In this document: positions 35,107 through 44,579 of the stretch, in pieces | Numbering within the stretch: the first letter of the stretch is position 1 | Layout of the letters: the number at the start of each line of letters is the position of its first letter | NCBI GenBank assembly: GCA_028709385.1 | Contig: JAQVXD010000007.1 | Location: 1-64,000 of the forward strand | Source: Fermentimonas sp. | Lineage (GTDB): Bacteria > Bacteroidota > Bacteroidia > Bacteroidales > Dysgonomonadaceae | Length of the DNA stretch: 64,000 nucleotides | Direction of reading: 5' to 3' | Made by a program: the position numbers and the translations under genes | The notes under the pieces: generated by a model | What the model was told of the DNA's origin: nothing | The model's database searches: none | Seen by the model: only the letters and a program-made list of their open reading frames with translations

Positions 35107-37245
35107 ATGAAACAATTTTATTTAATAATTATCACAGGTGTGATATTAATCACTGCCTGTAACACTAAAAAAGAAGAAGTGAAAATATTAAAACAATCTG
35201 ATTTTCCTGCACCGCCAATTGCAGAAGTAAACCCCGATACATTCGTGAATTTCGGTCAGCAGCGTATTGATAACTATTACTGGCTTAAAGACAAGAACAT
35301 TCCAAAAGTGATTGATTATCTGAACGCTGAAAATGCTTATACCGAGACTGTAATGGAGTCTACTAAAGAGCTGCAACAGACTATATATGATGAGATTTTA
35401 GGCAGAATAAAGGAAGATGATGAAAGTTATCCTTCATACAGAAACGGATACTGGTATTACAGTCGCACCGAAAAAGGCAAACAATATCGAACATATTTGC
35501 GTCGTAAGGGTTCATTAGATGCAGAAGAAGAGATTATTTTTGATCTTAATAAGATGGCGGAAGGAACCCCTGCTTTTATTTTTGCCGGTTATTCTGTAAG
35601 TCCGGATAATAGTAAAGTGGCATATCTGTTCAACGAAACCGGTTCTTACGCTGAATATGTGATGAAGATAAAAGATCTGAATACAGATGAGGAGATAGGT
35701 TACACGGTAATAGGTGCGACTTCAATGACTTGGGCAAATGATAATCACACTTTATTTTATGGAGTAATTGATCAGACTCTGCGTCCATATCAGATTCATC
35801 GAAAGGCTCTTGATGAATCTCAAAGTACATTAATATACGAAGAAAAAGACCCTAAATTCAGGACCTATGTTTCGGGCAGCAAAACTAAAGATTACATTTT
35901 TATCGGCAGCTCCAGTTCTACTACATCGGAAGAAAGATATATCTCTGCAGACAGGCCTATGGATGAATTTAAGCTTTTCTTACCACGGGTAAAGGATGTG
36001 GAATATTCAGTCTTTCCACATAAAGAGAAATTCTTTGTAATTTATAAAGACCGTGATAATCTTAACTCAATGATTTATGAAGTGCCGCTTACAGGGTATG
36101 AAAACAGGTCGGCCTGGAAAATAGTCTTGCCTCATAATAATGAAGTAAGAATTGAGGGTATCGATATTCTGAAGGATTACGTTTCGGTGGAACTGCGTAA
36201 AAACGGACTTACGGAGATTCAGTTGATGCCTGTAAACGGTGGTGAGGTAAATACTATCGCTTTCCCCGAGCCTGTTTATTCAGCATCATTGGGAGGAAAT
36301 CCCGAATATAACGCCACTACAATAAGATACACATACACTTCACTTAATCGTCCTACTACTCTTTATGAGTATGATATTAAGACGGGTGAATCTCTAAAGC
36401 TAAAGGAACAGGAGGTTCCCTCAGGTTTTAATCCTGATGATTATACAGTGGAAAGACTTTGGGCAACAGCGCCGGACGGTGTTCAGGTTCCTATGGCATT
36501 GGTGTATAAGAATGGATTGAAAAAGGATGGAAGCAATCCTGCATTAATATATTCTTATGGAAGCTATGGATACAGTAGCGACGTAAATTTCAGCGCAAGC
36601 ATATACAGCCTTATTGATCGTGGATTTGTTTACGCAATTGCGCAGATACGCGGCGGTAGTGATCTTGGTGAACAGTGGTATGAAGATGGTAAATTACTGA
36701 ATAAGAAAAACACTTTTACCGACTTCATAGCATGCAGCGAGAAGCTTATTAACGACGGATACACTTCTTCTGATAAACTTGCCGCAATGGGTGGCAGTGC
36801 AGGGGGCTTGCTTATGGGTGCAGTAAGTAATATGAGACCGGATCTTTATCAAACAATTGTGTCGCAAGTTCCGTTTGTGGATGTAATAAATACTATGCTG
36901 GATGATACTCTGCCTCTTACCACAGGTGAATATGAGGAGTGGGGAAATCCAAATGAAGAGGAGTATTATAACTACATCCTGTCCTACTCTCCGTATGATA
37001 ATATCACTGCTCAGGATTATCCGAATATTCTTGTGACAGGTGGAATAAACGATTCTCAGGTACTTTTTCATGAACCTGCAAAGTATACTGCTAAACTAAG
37101 GTCGATGAAAACAGATAATAATATCCTGTTGCTAAAAATGAATATGGAGTCGGGGCACGGCGGAGCAACAGGTCGTTACGAAGGTATAAAAGACACTGCT
37201 TTTGATTTTGCATTTATTCTTAACCGGGTTGGTATTGATAAATAA
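35107..37245 (+). CDS. S9-family serine peptidase (oligopeptidase B-like), lipoprotein
   Basis: This 712-residue protein has a lipoprotein signal (lipobox ITACNTKKE, Cys at about residue 18). It combines an N-terminal beta-propeller (about residues 60-420) and a C-terminal alpha/beta-hydrolase domain. The catalytic serine is in GGSAGGLLMGAVS, the Asp near GINDSQVLFHE and the His in SGHGGATGRYEG, the oligopeptidase B order. It cleaves small peptides, likely after basic residues, at the cell envelope. The gene is followed after only 6 bases by the symporter gene, so the peptidase may supply products for uptake. A TATATTTG -7 box lies at 35068-35075. Confidence 0.92.
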   Translation: MKQFYLIIITGVILITACNTKKEEVKILKQSDFPAPPIAEVNPDTFVNFGQQRIDNYYWLKDKNIPKVIDYLNAENAYTETVMESTKELQQTIYDEILGRIKEDDESYPSYRNGYWYYSRTEKGKQYRTYLRRKGSLDAEEEIIFDLNKMAEGTPAFIFAGYSVSPDNSKVAYLFNETGSYAEYVMKIKDLNTDEEIGYTVIGATSMTWANDNHTLFYGVIDQTLRPYQIHRKALDESQSTLIYEEKDPKFRTYVSGSKTKDYIFIGSSSSTTSEERYISADRPMDEFKLFLPRVKDVEYSVFPHKEKFFVIYKDRDNLNSMIYEVPLTGYENRSAWKIVLPHNNEVRIEGIDILKDYVSVELRKNGLTEIQLMPVNGGEVNTIAFPEPVYSASLGGNPEYNATTIRYTYTSLNRPTTLYEYDIKTGESLKLKEQEVPSGFNPDDYTVERLWATAPDGVQVPMALVYKNGLKKDGSNPALIYSYGSYGYSSDVNFSASIYSLIDRGFVYAIAQIRGGSDLGEQWYEDGKLLNKKNTFTDFIACSEKLINDGYTSSDKLAAMGGSAGGLLMGAVSNMRPDLYQTIVSQVPFVDVINTMLDDTLPLTTGEYEEWGNPNEEEYYNYILSYSPYDNITAQDYPNILVTGGINDSQVLFHEPAKYTAKLRSMKTDNNILLLKMNMESGHGGATGRYEGIKDTAFDFAFILNRVGIDK

Positions 37246-37251
37246 GTAAGC

Positions 37252-38577
37252 ATGAACAAACTGGAACTACACTGGAAGATCTTAATAGGAATGGGTGCCG
37301 GTATCTTGTTCGGCTTTCTGATGAGCTCTTTCAGTTGGGGTTATGAGTTTGTGTTAAACTGGATTGCTCCTTTTGGAACAATATTTATCCGACTGTTAAG
37401 GTTAATTGCTATTCCCTTAATTTTGGTTTCTCTAATTAAAGGTGTTTCTGACCTGAAGGATATTTCTGCGTTCAAGAATATCGGGCTGCGTACTATAGTA
37501 ATATATATAGTTACTACCTGTCTGGCAATCACCATAGGTCTTATATTGGTAAATATTATAAAACCGGGGAAGGGACTTTCGGAGGAAACAATTCAGGAGT
37601 TGACAGAAACTTATGCCGGAGACAGTACTATCACAACTAACATAGAGCAGGCAGAGCATCAGGAATCGGGTAAACCTCTTGACTTTTTAGTGGATATCGT
37701 TCCTGATAACATTTTTGGTGCCATGAGCAATAATCAGCTAATGCTTCAGGTAATATTCTTTGCTATATTATTCGGGATCAGTATGCTTATGATAGACCCC
37801 GAGAAATCCAAGCCTCTGGCAAAGCTTTTTGACTCGCTTAATCATGTGATTCTGAAAATGGTTAATATCATCATGATGATAGCTCCATATGCAGTTTTTG
37901 CCCTATTGGCTCAGATTATTGTAAGTTCAAATGATTCGGAGATTCTGCTGAAGTTGCTCAATTATGTGATAACGGTACTTTTGGGACTGCTAATAATGAT
38001 CGGGGTTTACCTCATCATACTTTATCTGTTTACGGGAAGAAAACCACGCTGGTTTATTAAAGGTATTGCACCTGCCCAACTTCTGGCATTTTCCACAAGT
38101 TCAAGTGCAGCTACTCTTCCGGTTACAATGGAAAGAGTGACTAATAAACTGGGTGTTGACCATGAAGTGTCAAGCTTTGTACTGCCGGTGGGTGCAACAA
38201 TTAATATGGACGGAACAAGTCTGTACCAGGCAGTTGCCGCGGTATTTATTGCACAGGCACTTCATATTCCACTTGATTTTATGGATCAGTTAACAATAGT
38301 CCTTACTGCTCTGCTGGCCTCAATCGGTTCAGCTGCAGTACCTGGTGCAGGTATGATAATGCTGGTTATTGTATTGGAATCTATTGGTATCCCTGCTGAT
38401 AAAATGGCGATAGGACTGGCATTAATATTTGCTGTGGATCGTCCGCTTGATATGTGCAGAACTGTGGTTAATATCACAGGTGATTCTATGGTTTCAGTTA
38501 TAGTTGCTAATTCCCTCGGGAAAATACATGATCCGGAAAAAGGATCAGAGCATGATAATAAATATGTTTCTGAATAG
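37252..38577 (+). CDS. Dicarboxylate/amino acid:cation symporter (DAACS, GltP-like)
   Basis: This 441-residue membrane protein has the DAACS family layout. The hairpin-loop signature is FSTSSSAATLPVTMERV (about residues 280-296), followed by the unwound-helix motif GATINMDGTSLYQAVAAVFIAQ. About eight membrane helices plus two re-entrant loops are expected. The family takes up glutamate, aspartate or C4-dicarboxylates with sodium or protons. It starts 6 bases after the peptidase stop, so the two are a translational pair. That context favours amino-acid uptake, but the substrate is not certain. Confidence 0.93.
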   Translation: MNKLELHWKILIGMGAGILFGFLMSSFSWGYEFVLNWIAPFGTIFIRLLRLIAIPLILVSLIKGVSDLKDISAFKNIGLRTIVIYIVTTCLAITIGLILVNIIKPGKGLSEETIQELTETYAGDSTITTNIEQAEHQESGKPLDFLVDIVPDNIFGAMSNNQLMLQVIFFAILFGISMLMIDPEKSKPLAKLFDSLNHVILKMVNIIMMIAPYAVFALLAQIIVSSNDSEILLKLLNYVITVLLGLLIMIGVYLIILYLFTGRKPRWFIKGIAPAQLLAFSTSSSAATLPVTMERVTNKLGVDHEVSSFVLPVGATINMDGTSLYQAVAAVFIAQALHIPLDFMDQLTIVLTALLASIGSAAVPGAGMIMLVIVLESIGIPADKMAIGLALIFAVDRPLDMCRTVVNITGDSMVSVIVANSLGKIHDPEKGSEHDNKYVSE

Positions 38578-38584
38578 ATTAATT

Positions 38585-38932
38585 ATGATACAGTTAAAAC
38601 GTATATATGATCGCACAAGTGATGATGATGGTTGCAGAGTACTCATCGATCGTTTATGGCCGAGAGGTGTGTCTAAAGATAACGCTAAAATCGATTTATG
38701 GATGAAGGAAATTGCACCTTCAACAGAGTTAAGAAAATGGTTTCACCATGATCCTGATAAATGGACAGAGTTTCAACAACTTTACAAAGATGAGCTTTCA
38801 AATAAGAAGGATCTGATTGATCAGCTACTAAAGCTTGAGAAAGAGAACAGTAATTTAACGTTGATATACTCTGCAAAAGACAGGGAAAGAAATCAGGGAA
38901 TGGTATTAAAAGAGGTTTTACGCATTCAATAA
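38585..38932 (+). CDS. DUF488-family protein
   Basis: I start at ATG 38585 (MIQLKRIYD), because the track ORF begins inside the preceding symporter gene. The 115-residue protein has the signature of the DUF488 family: RVLIDRLWPRGVSK near the start, KIDLWMKEIAPSTELRKWFHHDP in the middle, and LIYSAKDRERNQGMVLKEVL at the end. Family members are small cytoplasmic proteins of unknown function. It lies 7 bases after the symporter stop and could be the third gene of that transcript. Confidence 0.88.
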   Translation: MIQLKRIYDRTSDDDGCRVLIDRLWPRGVSKDNAKIDLWMKEIAPSTELRKWFHHDPDKWTEFQQLYKDELSNKKDLIDQLLKLEKENSNLTLIYSAKDRERNQGMVLKEVLRIQ

Positions 38933-38999
38933 CAGTAATGTAAGTTTGATTAGATATCTCTCTAACAGTTGATTACATATTTCTTTAGAATACTTGAAA

Positions 39000-41033
39000 A
39001 TGAATATATTAAAAACAGTAATTCTTATTATTACTTGTATTATAACGCTAAACTCCTTTTCTCAGGAAATAAATAGTGACAATGATTCAACAATACACCT
39101 GAACGAGGTGATTGTTAATGCTTATCAGATTAATACACGACAACATCAAGTACCCGGTGCCGTATCAGTTCTCTCTGGTGAAGAGATTCAAACTACCGAC
39201 GGGAACAATTTTCCCAATACACTCCACTCGATACCGGGTGTCTTTATGCATAGCGGAACGTATGCCACCAGTCGGGTTGTTATCAGGGGTGTGGGTAGTC
39301 GCACGCCATACAACACTAACAGGATAAAGTCGTACCTTAACGATATTCCTATAACTTCTTCTGATGGCATTTCAACACCTGAAGATATTGATCTGTTGGG
39401 AATAGGGAGAATCGAAGTAATAAAAGGTCCTGCTTCTGCTATTTATGGGTCAGGACTTGGTGGGAATATTAATTTTTATACTCCAAAATCACGCAGTAAA
39501 AGTGCTGAGGCTCTTATACAGTATGGAAGCTTTAACACTTTTAAATCAGCTGCAGCTGGTAATTACAATAGTGGTAATTTAAACCTGTGGGGCAATATAT
39601 CACATCTGAACAGTGATGGGTTTCGTGAAAACAACAGTTTTAAACGTACTTCTCTACTTTCTTCGGGAGAGTGGAAGCAGCAGGCCTACTCACTGGAATA
39701 TACTCTTATGCTGATTGATCTGAATGCACAGATACCCAGTTCAGTAGGCAAAACGATTTATGAAACGGATCCCGGTGCTGCTGCGGCCAACTGGAAGGCA
39801 GTTGAAGGGTATAAAGAGTATCAGCGAGCTATTGGAGGAGTTACACTAAATAACAGGTTGTCTGACAACTGGAATAATAAACTGAATGTTTTTGGAAGAT
39901 GGGCAGATAGTTATGAGCGGCGACCTTTCAATAATCTTGATGATGGCACTTCGGGGGGTGGAGTTCGTAATAGATTGACTTATCACAATATTTACTGGGA
40001 TGCACTTATCGGGCTTGAATGGGTTAAAGATATTTACAGATGGCAGATGGATCTGAATAATGAATTGATCAATAAAAACAGAGAGTCAAGAGATCATTAC
40101 AATTTGTTTGGGATGGTTTACTGGCGACCTGCTGCTGAATGGAATATTTCTCTTGGAGGTGCAGTTAATAAGGTTAATTATAAGCTTACAGATCAGTTTG
40201 TGGAAAACGGTGATCAATCGGGTGAGCGTAGTTTCCCTGTCATTTTCTCTCCCAGAATTGGTGTTAACTATGCACCATCTCAACTTTTGGCTTTATATGC
40301 ATCGGCCGGACATGGATTCTCGATGCCTTCACCCGAAGAGACACTTCTTCCTGAGGGTGACATAAATGAGAATCTGAAACCTGAGCAGGGGGTTCAGTAT
40401 GAACTTGGAATAAGACTTAATCTTTTTAACGGAGCTACATCAATAGAGACGTCTGTTTATAGGATAGATCTTACCAATCTGTTGGTTACAAAAAGGTTAA
40501 CAGAGGATATTTTTACCGGTATTAATGCAGGAAAGACAAAACATACAGGCTTTGAATTTGCTGTAAAGCAGAGGGTTTTCAGGTTACCAACATTCCCCGG
40601 CTCTCTAAATCTAAATGCCAATTATACCTGGTCGCACAATAAGTTTATCGACTTTACTGATAATGACATTGTATATGATGGGAATATGCTTCCCGGAATT
40701 CCTTCTCATATAGCACAGGCAAATTTGCAATGGGAACCAATTACACGGTTAATAATAGACTCTCAGCTTCAATACGTTGGAGAGCAGTATATCGATGACG
40801 CCAACACTATCATTAACGACAATTATTTACTTTTGAATCTTAAAGCATCATACAGTTTTCCGGTTACTAACAACAGCAGAATACAGCTTTTCGCAGGAAT
40901 AAATAATTTAACTGACACTCACTATTCACCAATGCTTACTGTAAATGCTGTGGCTTTTGGAAATGCTGAACCAAGGTATTATTACCCCGGTATGCCAAGA
41001 CACTTTTACTCAGGTATCAGACTGTATCTGTAA
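39000..41033 (+). CDS. TonB-dependent outer membrane receptor
   Basis: I choose ATG 39000 (the track uses a TTG six bases earlier). The 677-residue protein has a signal peptide ending near NSFSQ and no N-terminal carboxypeptidase-like domain. A TonB-box-like start follows (HLNEVIVNAYQ), then a plug domain (VSVLSGEEIQTTDGNNFP, TSRVVIRGVGSRTP, IEVIKGPASAIYGSGLGGNI) and a 22-stranded barrel ending in an aromatic residue-rich strand (HFYSGIRLYL). It takes up a large ligand such as a siderophore, haem or vitamin using TonB energy; the short plug and barrel fit the siderophore/vitamin class better than SusC. No SusD or transport partner is adjacent. Confidence 0.93.
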   Translation: MNILKTVILIITCIITLNSFSQEINSDNDSTIHLNEVIVNAYQINTRQHQVPGAVSVLSGEEIQTTDGNNFPNTLHSIPGVFMHSGTYATSRVVIRGVGSRTPYNTNRIKSYLNDIPITSSDGISTPEDIDLLGIGRIEVIKGPASAIYGSGLGGNINFYTPKSRSKSAEALIQYGSFNTFKSAAAGNYNSGNLNLWGNISHLNSDGFRENNSFKRTSLLSSGEWKQQAYSLEYTLMLIDLNAQIPSSVGKTIYETDPGAAAANWKAVEGYKEYQRAIGGVTLNNRLSDNWNNKLNVFGRWADSYERRPFNNLDDGTSGGGVRNRLTYHNIYWDALIGLEWVKDIYRWQMDLNNELINKNRESRDHYNLFGMVYWRPAAEWNISLGGAVNKVNYKLTDQFVENGDQSGERSFPVIFSPRIGVNYAPSQLLALYASAGHGFSMPSPEETLLPEGDINENLKPEQGVQYELGIRLNLFNGATSIETSVYRIDLTNLLVTKRLTEDIFTGINAGKTKHTGFEFAVKQRVFRLPTFPGSLNLNANYTWSHNKFIDFTDNDIVYDGNMLPGIPSHIAQANLQWEPITRLIIDSQLQYVGEQYIDDANTIINDNYLLLNLKASYSFPVTNNSRIQLFAGINNLTDTHYSPMLTVNAVAFGNAEPRYYYPGMPRHFYSGIRLYL

Positions 41034-41134
41034 TAATCTTCAAGGGTCTAATCTATTAAAAGTAACTTTAACAGTCAAATAACGAATATTTTGCTAACTT
41101 TGACACTGTTTTTGTTTCATTTTTACACAAAACG

Positions 41135-41164
41135 TTTGCTTATTATATTATAAAATATACTTTG
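41135..41164 (+). promoter_or_regulatory. Candidate promoter of the proline operon
   Basis: TTTG at 41135-41138, 19 bases, then TACTTTG. This is near-consensus except that the -7 box has one base fewer. A second -7-like TAACTTTG at 41095-41102 lacks a well-placed -33 box. Either would give a leader of about 180-250 bases before proA. Confidence 0.5.
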
Positions 41165-41186
41165 TACTAAAACTGGTATATCAAAA

Positions 41187-41238
41187 AAAGCAGAGCAAGA
41201 CTTTAGTTCAAGGGTAATAAAGATAAGTGCTTTTTTTT
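41187..41238 (+). promoter_or_regulatory. Terminator-like hairpin in the proABC leader (candidate attenuator)
   Basis: AAAAAAAGCA pairs with TGCTTTTTTTT over a loop that contains a second small stem (CTTTA/TAAAG). The T run immediately after the stem gives it the form of an intrinsic terminator, and it sits about 115 bases before the proA start. Confidence 0.4.
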
Positions 41239-41352
41239 ATGAGTTAGTAGTTTGATTTATAAAGTATATGAGAGTGAGAGAAGTAATCTGTATTGATTTT
41301 TCCTTACGAAAAAGAAATCAATTAATAAGCATAATTAGCTTTCTAGAAAAAT

Positions 41353-42540
41353 ATGAAGTTAAGTATAAAAAACAGCGTTTTATCATCTCTGTCTGAACTG
41401 CTTAAGCAAAACAAGCAGGTGATAATTAATGCTAACACCACAGATATGAAGGCCTTCCCAGAGATGGATGAATCTATGAAGGACCGCCTTAAAGTGGATG
41501 AAAGAAAGATTGAAGGTATGATTCAATCACTTGAGGAGGTTGCTGCTCAGCCTGAACCCGAGGACAAGGAGTTATACAACTTTACACGCGAGGATGGTCT
41601 GCGCATTATAAATAAAACTGTTCCATTTGGCACTATTCTAATAATATACGAGTCCCGTCCGGATGTTACTATAGAAGCTGCTGCAACAGCATTTAAAGCA
41701 GGAAACAGAATCTTACTGAAAGGTGGTAAAGAGTCACTAAACACAAATACACTACTGACTGAATTATGGCAGAAAGCGCTCACTGAAAATGGCGTGGATA
41801 AATGTTTCGTTGAATACCTGAATCTCTCTCATTCAGAAACGCAGCAGTTGATTAAAGATAACACAAGAAAAGTGGACTTAATAATTCCTCGTGGCGGAGA
41901 GAGGTTGATACAGTTTGTTCAGGAGAATGCTTCCGTACCGGTTATAGTAAGTGGTCGCGGTAATAACTTCCTGTTTATTGACGAGGATGTGGATTTTGAA
42001 ATGGCAACCAAACTAGTCATCAACGGAAAAAAACGCATCAGTGTATGTAACGCTATAGATAAGGTACTTATACACAGAAATCTCAACAATCTTCAGGAGA
42101 GGATCGGGTACTTGGTATCTAATCTCCGGGAAAAAGGTATTGAAGTTTGGGGAAACAGTGTAATTGCAAAAATGTGTACTGAAATAAAAGAAGAAAACGA
42201 TGTTGCAACGCTTTGCGAGGAGTACCTTGCTCCAAAAATTTATCTTTCACTTGTTGATGAATTGGAGGATGCAGTTGAAATGATTAATCAATATTCCGGA
42301 GGACATACTGCCGTAATTGTTACAAATAATCTGAAAAAAGCTGAAAAATTCATGCAACAGGTTGATTGTTCAGCAGTTTATCACAATGCTTCATCACGCT
42401 TTACTGATGGTGGTCAGTTTGGTGTAGGTGCCGAGATTGCAATAAGTACGCAAAAACTTCACTTCCGTGGCCCACTTGGTGCTCAGGAGCTGGTAACTAA
42501 TAAATGGTTTGTGTATGGCGGTGGCCAAATCAGAGAATAA
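41353..42540 (+). CDS. proA: Glutamate-5-semialdehyde dehydrogenase
   Basis: This 395-residue enzyme has the aldehyde dehydrogenase fold. The active-site Cys is in RISVCNAIDKVLIH (about residues 230-243), and family-typical stretches include YESRPDVTIEAAATAFKAGN and PRGGERLIQFV. It reduces gamma-glutamyl phosphate to glutamate semialdehyde with NADPH, the second step of proline synthesis. It heads the operon proA-proB-proC and its stop codon lies 4 bases before the proB start. The order differs from the common proBA of enterobacteria. Confidence 0.96.
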   Translation: MKLSIKNSVLSSLSELLKQNKQVIINANTTDMKAFPEMDESMKDRLKVDERKIEGMIQSLEEVAAQPEPEDKELYNFTREDGLRIINKTVPFGTILIIYESRPDVTIEAAATAFKAGNRILLKGGKESLNTNTLLTELWQKALTENGVDKCFVEYLNLSHSETQQLIKDNTRKVDLIIPRGGERLIQFVQENASVPVIVSGRGNNFLFIDEDVDFEMATKLVINGKKRISVCNAIDKVLIHRNLNNLQERIGYLVSNLREKGIEVWGNSVIAKMCTEIKEENDVATLCEEYLAPKIYLSLVDELEDAVEMINQYSGGHTAVIVTNNLKKAEKFMQQVDCSAVYHNASSRFTDGGQFGVGAEIAISTQKLHFRGPLGAQELVTNKWFVYGGGQIRE

Positions 42541-42544
42541 ATCA

Positions 42545-43321
42545 ATGAAAAAAAAACTTATTATTAAAATCGGTACCTCCACATTAACGGCAGGAACAAA
42601 CAGAATATCTTTTGCAGTTATTGAGAGTCTGGCGCGACAAATAGTTGAACTAAAAAAAGATTACGAGATAGTGATTGTATCCTCAGGTGCAATTGCTACT
42701 GCCCGTCAATTTGTGGAAATCAGCGGATTCAACAAAAGGGTGGACTCAAAACAGGCAATGGCCGCAATTGGTCAGACTAAGCTTATGGAACTTTACGATG
42801 ATATTTTCCGCACATTTGGATTAAACATTGCACAAATATTACTCACTTACCGTGATTTTGAGAATCCTGTAGCAAATGAAAACACAAGAAACACAATAAA
42901 CAGATTATGGCAAGTGGATTATATACCTATTGTGAATGAGAATGATACCGTATCAATAGAAGAGATTGTGCTTGGTGATAATGACAAACTATCGGCTTTA
43001 GTTGCAACTATCATAGATGCTGATTTACTTGTGCTTGTATCTGATATTGATGGTATTTTCGACCAAAACCCTCATCTTCACCCGGAAGCCAGGTTAATAT
43101 CTAAAGTAACTGATCTGAACTCAATTAAAGATTGTATTGAAGAGAAGGAATCAACACTGGGTACCGGGGGTATGTCATCTAAAGTACACGCAGCTGAAAT
43201 TTGCATGAATAATGGAGTTGAAATGTGGATTGTAAACGGTCAGCGTGCAAATTACATCATAAAAGCGCTCCATAATGAAATTCCTTTTACAAGATTCGAA
43301 TCAGAAAGAAGAAGAATATAA
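42545..43321 (+). CDS. proB: Glutamate 5-kinase (short form without PUA domain)
   Basis: I start at ATG 42545 (MKKKLIIKIGTSTLTAG), because the ORF track runs back into proA. The 258-residue protein is the amino acid kinase domain only: IKIGTSTL at the start, IVIVSSGAIAT, the glutamate-binding VNENDTVSIEE, and GTGGMSSKVHAAEI near the end. Enterobacterial ProB is about 367 residues and adds a PUA domain; here the chain ends about 20 residues after the kinase. It phosphorylates glutamate, the first step of proline synthesis, and is likely the feedback-controlled point. It lies between proA and proC. Confidence 0.94.
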   Translation: MKKKLIIKIGTSTLTAGTNRISFAVIESLARQIVELKKDYEIVIVSSGAIATARQFVEISGFNKRVDSKQAMAAIGQTKLMELYDDIFRTFGLNIAQILLTYRDFENPVANENTRNTINRLWQVDYIPIVNENDTVSIEEIVLGDNDKLSALVATIIDADLLVLVSDIDGIFDQNPHLHPEARLISKVTDLNSIKDCIEEKESTLGTGGMSSKVHAAEICMNNGVEMWIVNGQRANYIIKALHNEIPFTRFESERRRI

Positions 43322-43324
43322 AAA

Positions 43325-44107
43325 ATGAAGCAGGGATTTATAGGATTCGGTAATCTCGCTAAAGCGGTTTATCAAGGTTTAAAGGATGACAGAAATTTTG
43401 AGTTTGCATACTTTGCAAGAAGTAAAAAGGATGTGGATCTGCATTTTTTTGAACAATTAGAGTCACTTGTTTATTATGCTGAAATAATCTGGCTTGCGGT
43501 TAAACCACAGGACCTTTCAGGTATTCTGGAACAATTGAGAAACTGTGATCTCTCAGGTAAAACAATCGTTTCTCCGGTGGCCGGTAAAAGTATAGCTTAT
43601 ATTGAAAATTATTTGGGTAATGACACCACAATAGTACGTATCATGCCTAATCTGGCAATGGCTTACAATGCTTCTGTCACTGCATTTCATACAAATCACC
43701 CCGAAAGCCTTATGGCAGACAGTATTTTTAACCTTTTAGGCAAATTGGGGAAGGCAGTTAAGCTTGAAGAAGAAGGATTTGATCTTTTCACCTCTGTTTT
43801 TGGCAGCGGACCTGCTTTTATCCTCGCTTTTATAAAAATATTCAAGGATAAAATACAGGAATTTGATTTGCCAGGCTCTGTACTTGATGAATTACTGCTT
43901 GAGTTAACAAGAGGTACAACTCTGTACTTTATGCAAAATCAGAAAAACTGCAGCATAGAGGAACTAATTAAAAATATCACAAGTAAAGGCGGAACTACAC
44001 AAGCCGGGTTGGAATATTTTAAATCTCAAAACATCAGTAAACATTTCGAAGGGGTGCTTGATGCTGCACGCAAAAGATCAGAGGAATTAAGCAAAAACGG
44101 AAATTAA
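43325..44107 (+). CDS. proC: Pyrroline-5-carboxylate reductase
   Basis: This 260-residue protein begins with a Rossmann motif (GFIGFGNLAKAVYQGL). It continues with IIWLAVKPQDL and the family signature IMPNLAMAYNASVT, and in the C-terminal helical dimer domain the P5CR pattern SGPAFILAFIK...LTRGTTLYFM...SKGGTTQAGLE. It reduces pyrroline-5-carboxylate to proline, completing the route coded by the operon. It starts 3 bases after the proB stop, so the three genes are translationally linked. Confidence 0.94.
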   Translation: MKQGFIGFGNLAKAVYQGLKDDRNFEFAYFARSKKDVDLHFFEQLESLVYYAEIIWLAVKPQDLSGILEQLRNCDLSGKTIVSPVAGKSIAYIENYLGNDTTIVRIMPNLAMAYNASVTAFHTNHPESLMADSIFNLLGKLGKAVKLEEEGFDLFTSVFGSGPAFILAFIKIFKDKIQEFDLPGSVLDELLLELTRGTTLYFMQNQKNCSIEELIKNITSKGGTTQAGLEYFKSQNISKHFEGVLDAARKRSEELSKNGN

Positions 44108-44147
44108 AATAAACCTATAAAGTAAACATAGAGATTAGAATAAAATA

Positions 44148-44579
44148 TTAATTCCTATCCTCTTTAGATTTATAAGCAATAGCATAATACCGTATCTGCT
44201 TGATAACTGACAGCAAGCCGTTTGATCTTGTTGGAGAAAGATGTTCAGTCAGCCCTATCTCCTTCATGAAGCGGAGATCTGTGCCAATAATCTCGTCGGG
44301 TGTGCGTCCGTTGAAAACACGCAATACCAAGGCCAACAAACCTTTCACTATAATCGCATCACTTTCAGCCTCAAAAAACAACCTGCCATCACGATAGTCT
44401 GTTTGTAACCATACTCTGCTCTGACATCCTTTTATAATGTTTTCCGGCGTTTTATATTTATCGTCAATTGGTTGTAAAGCATTACCCTGTTCTATAATGA
44501 ATGCATATTTGTCCATCCAGTCATCATAGATACTGAATTCATCAATAATCTCCTGTTGTATCTCGTTAATTGTTTGCAT
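44148..44579 (-). CDS. sufE: SufE-family sulfur acceptor
   Basis: This 143-residue protein has the SufE fold. The sulfur-accepting Cys is in IKGCQSRVWLQTDY (about residue 50), and the C-terminal half has ESDAIIVKGLLALVLRVFNGRTPDEI. It accepts persulfide sulfur from a cysteine desulfurase (SufS) and passes it to the SufBCD scaffold for iron-sulfur cluster assembly. No other suf gene is nearby. Its ATG overlaps the stop codon of the M28 peptidase gene by one base, so the two are translated from one message. Confidence 0.93.
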   Translation of the reverse strand: MQTINEIQQEIIDEFSIYDDWMDKYAFIIEQGNALQPIDDKYKTPENIIKGCQSRVWLQTDYRDGRLFFEAESDAIIVKGLLALVLRVFNGRTPDEIIGTDLRFMKEIGLTEHLSPTRSNGLLSVIKQIRYYAIAYKSKEDRN

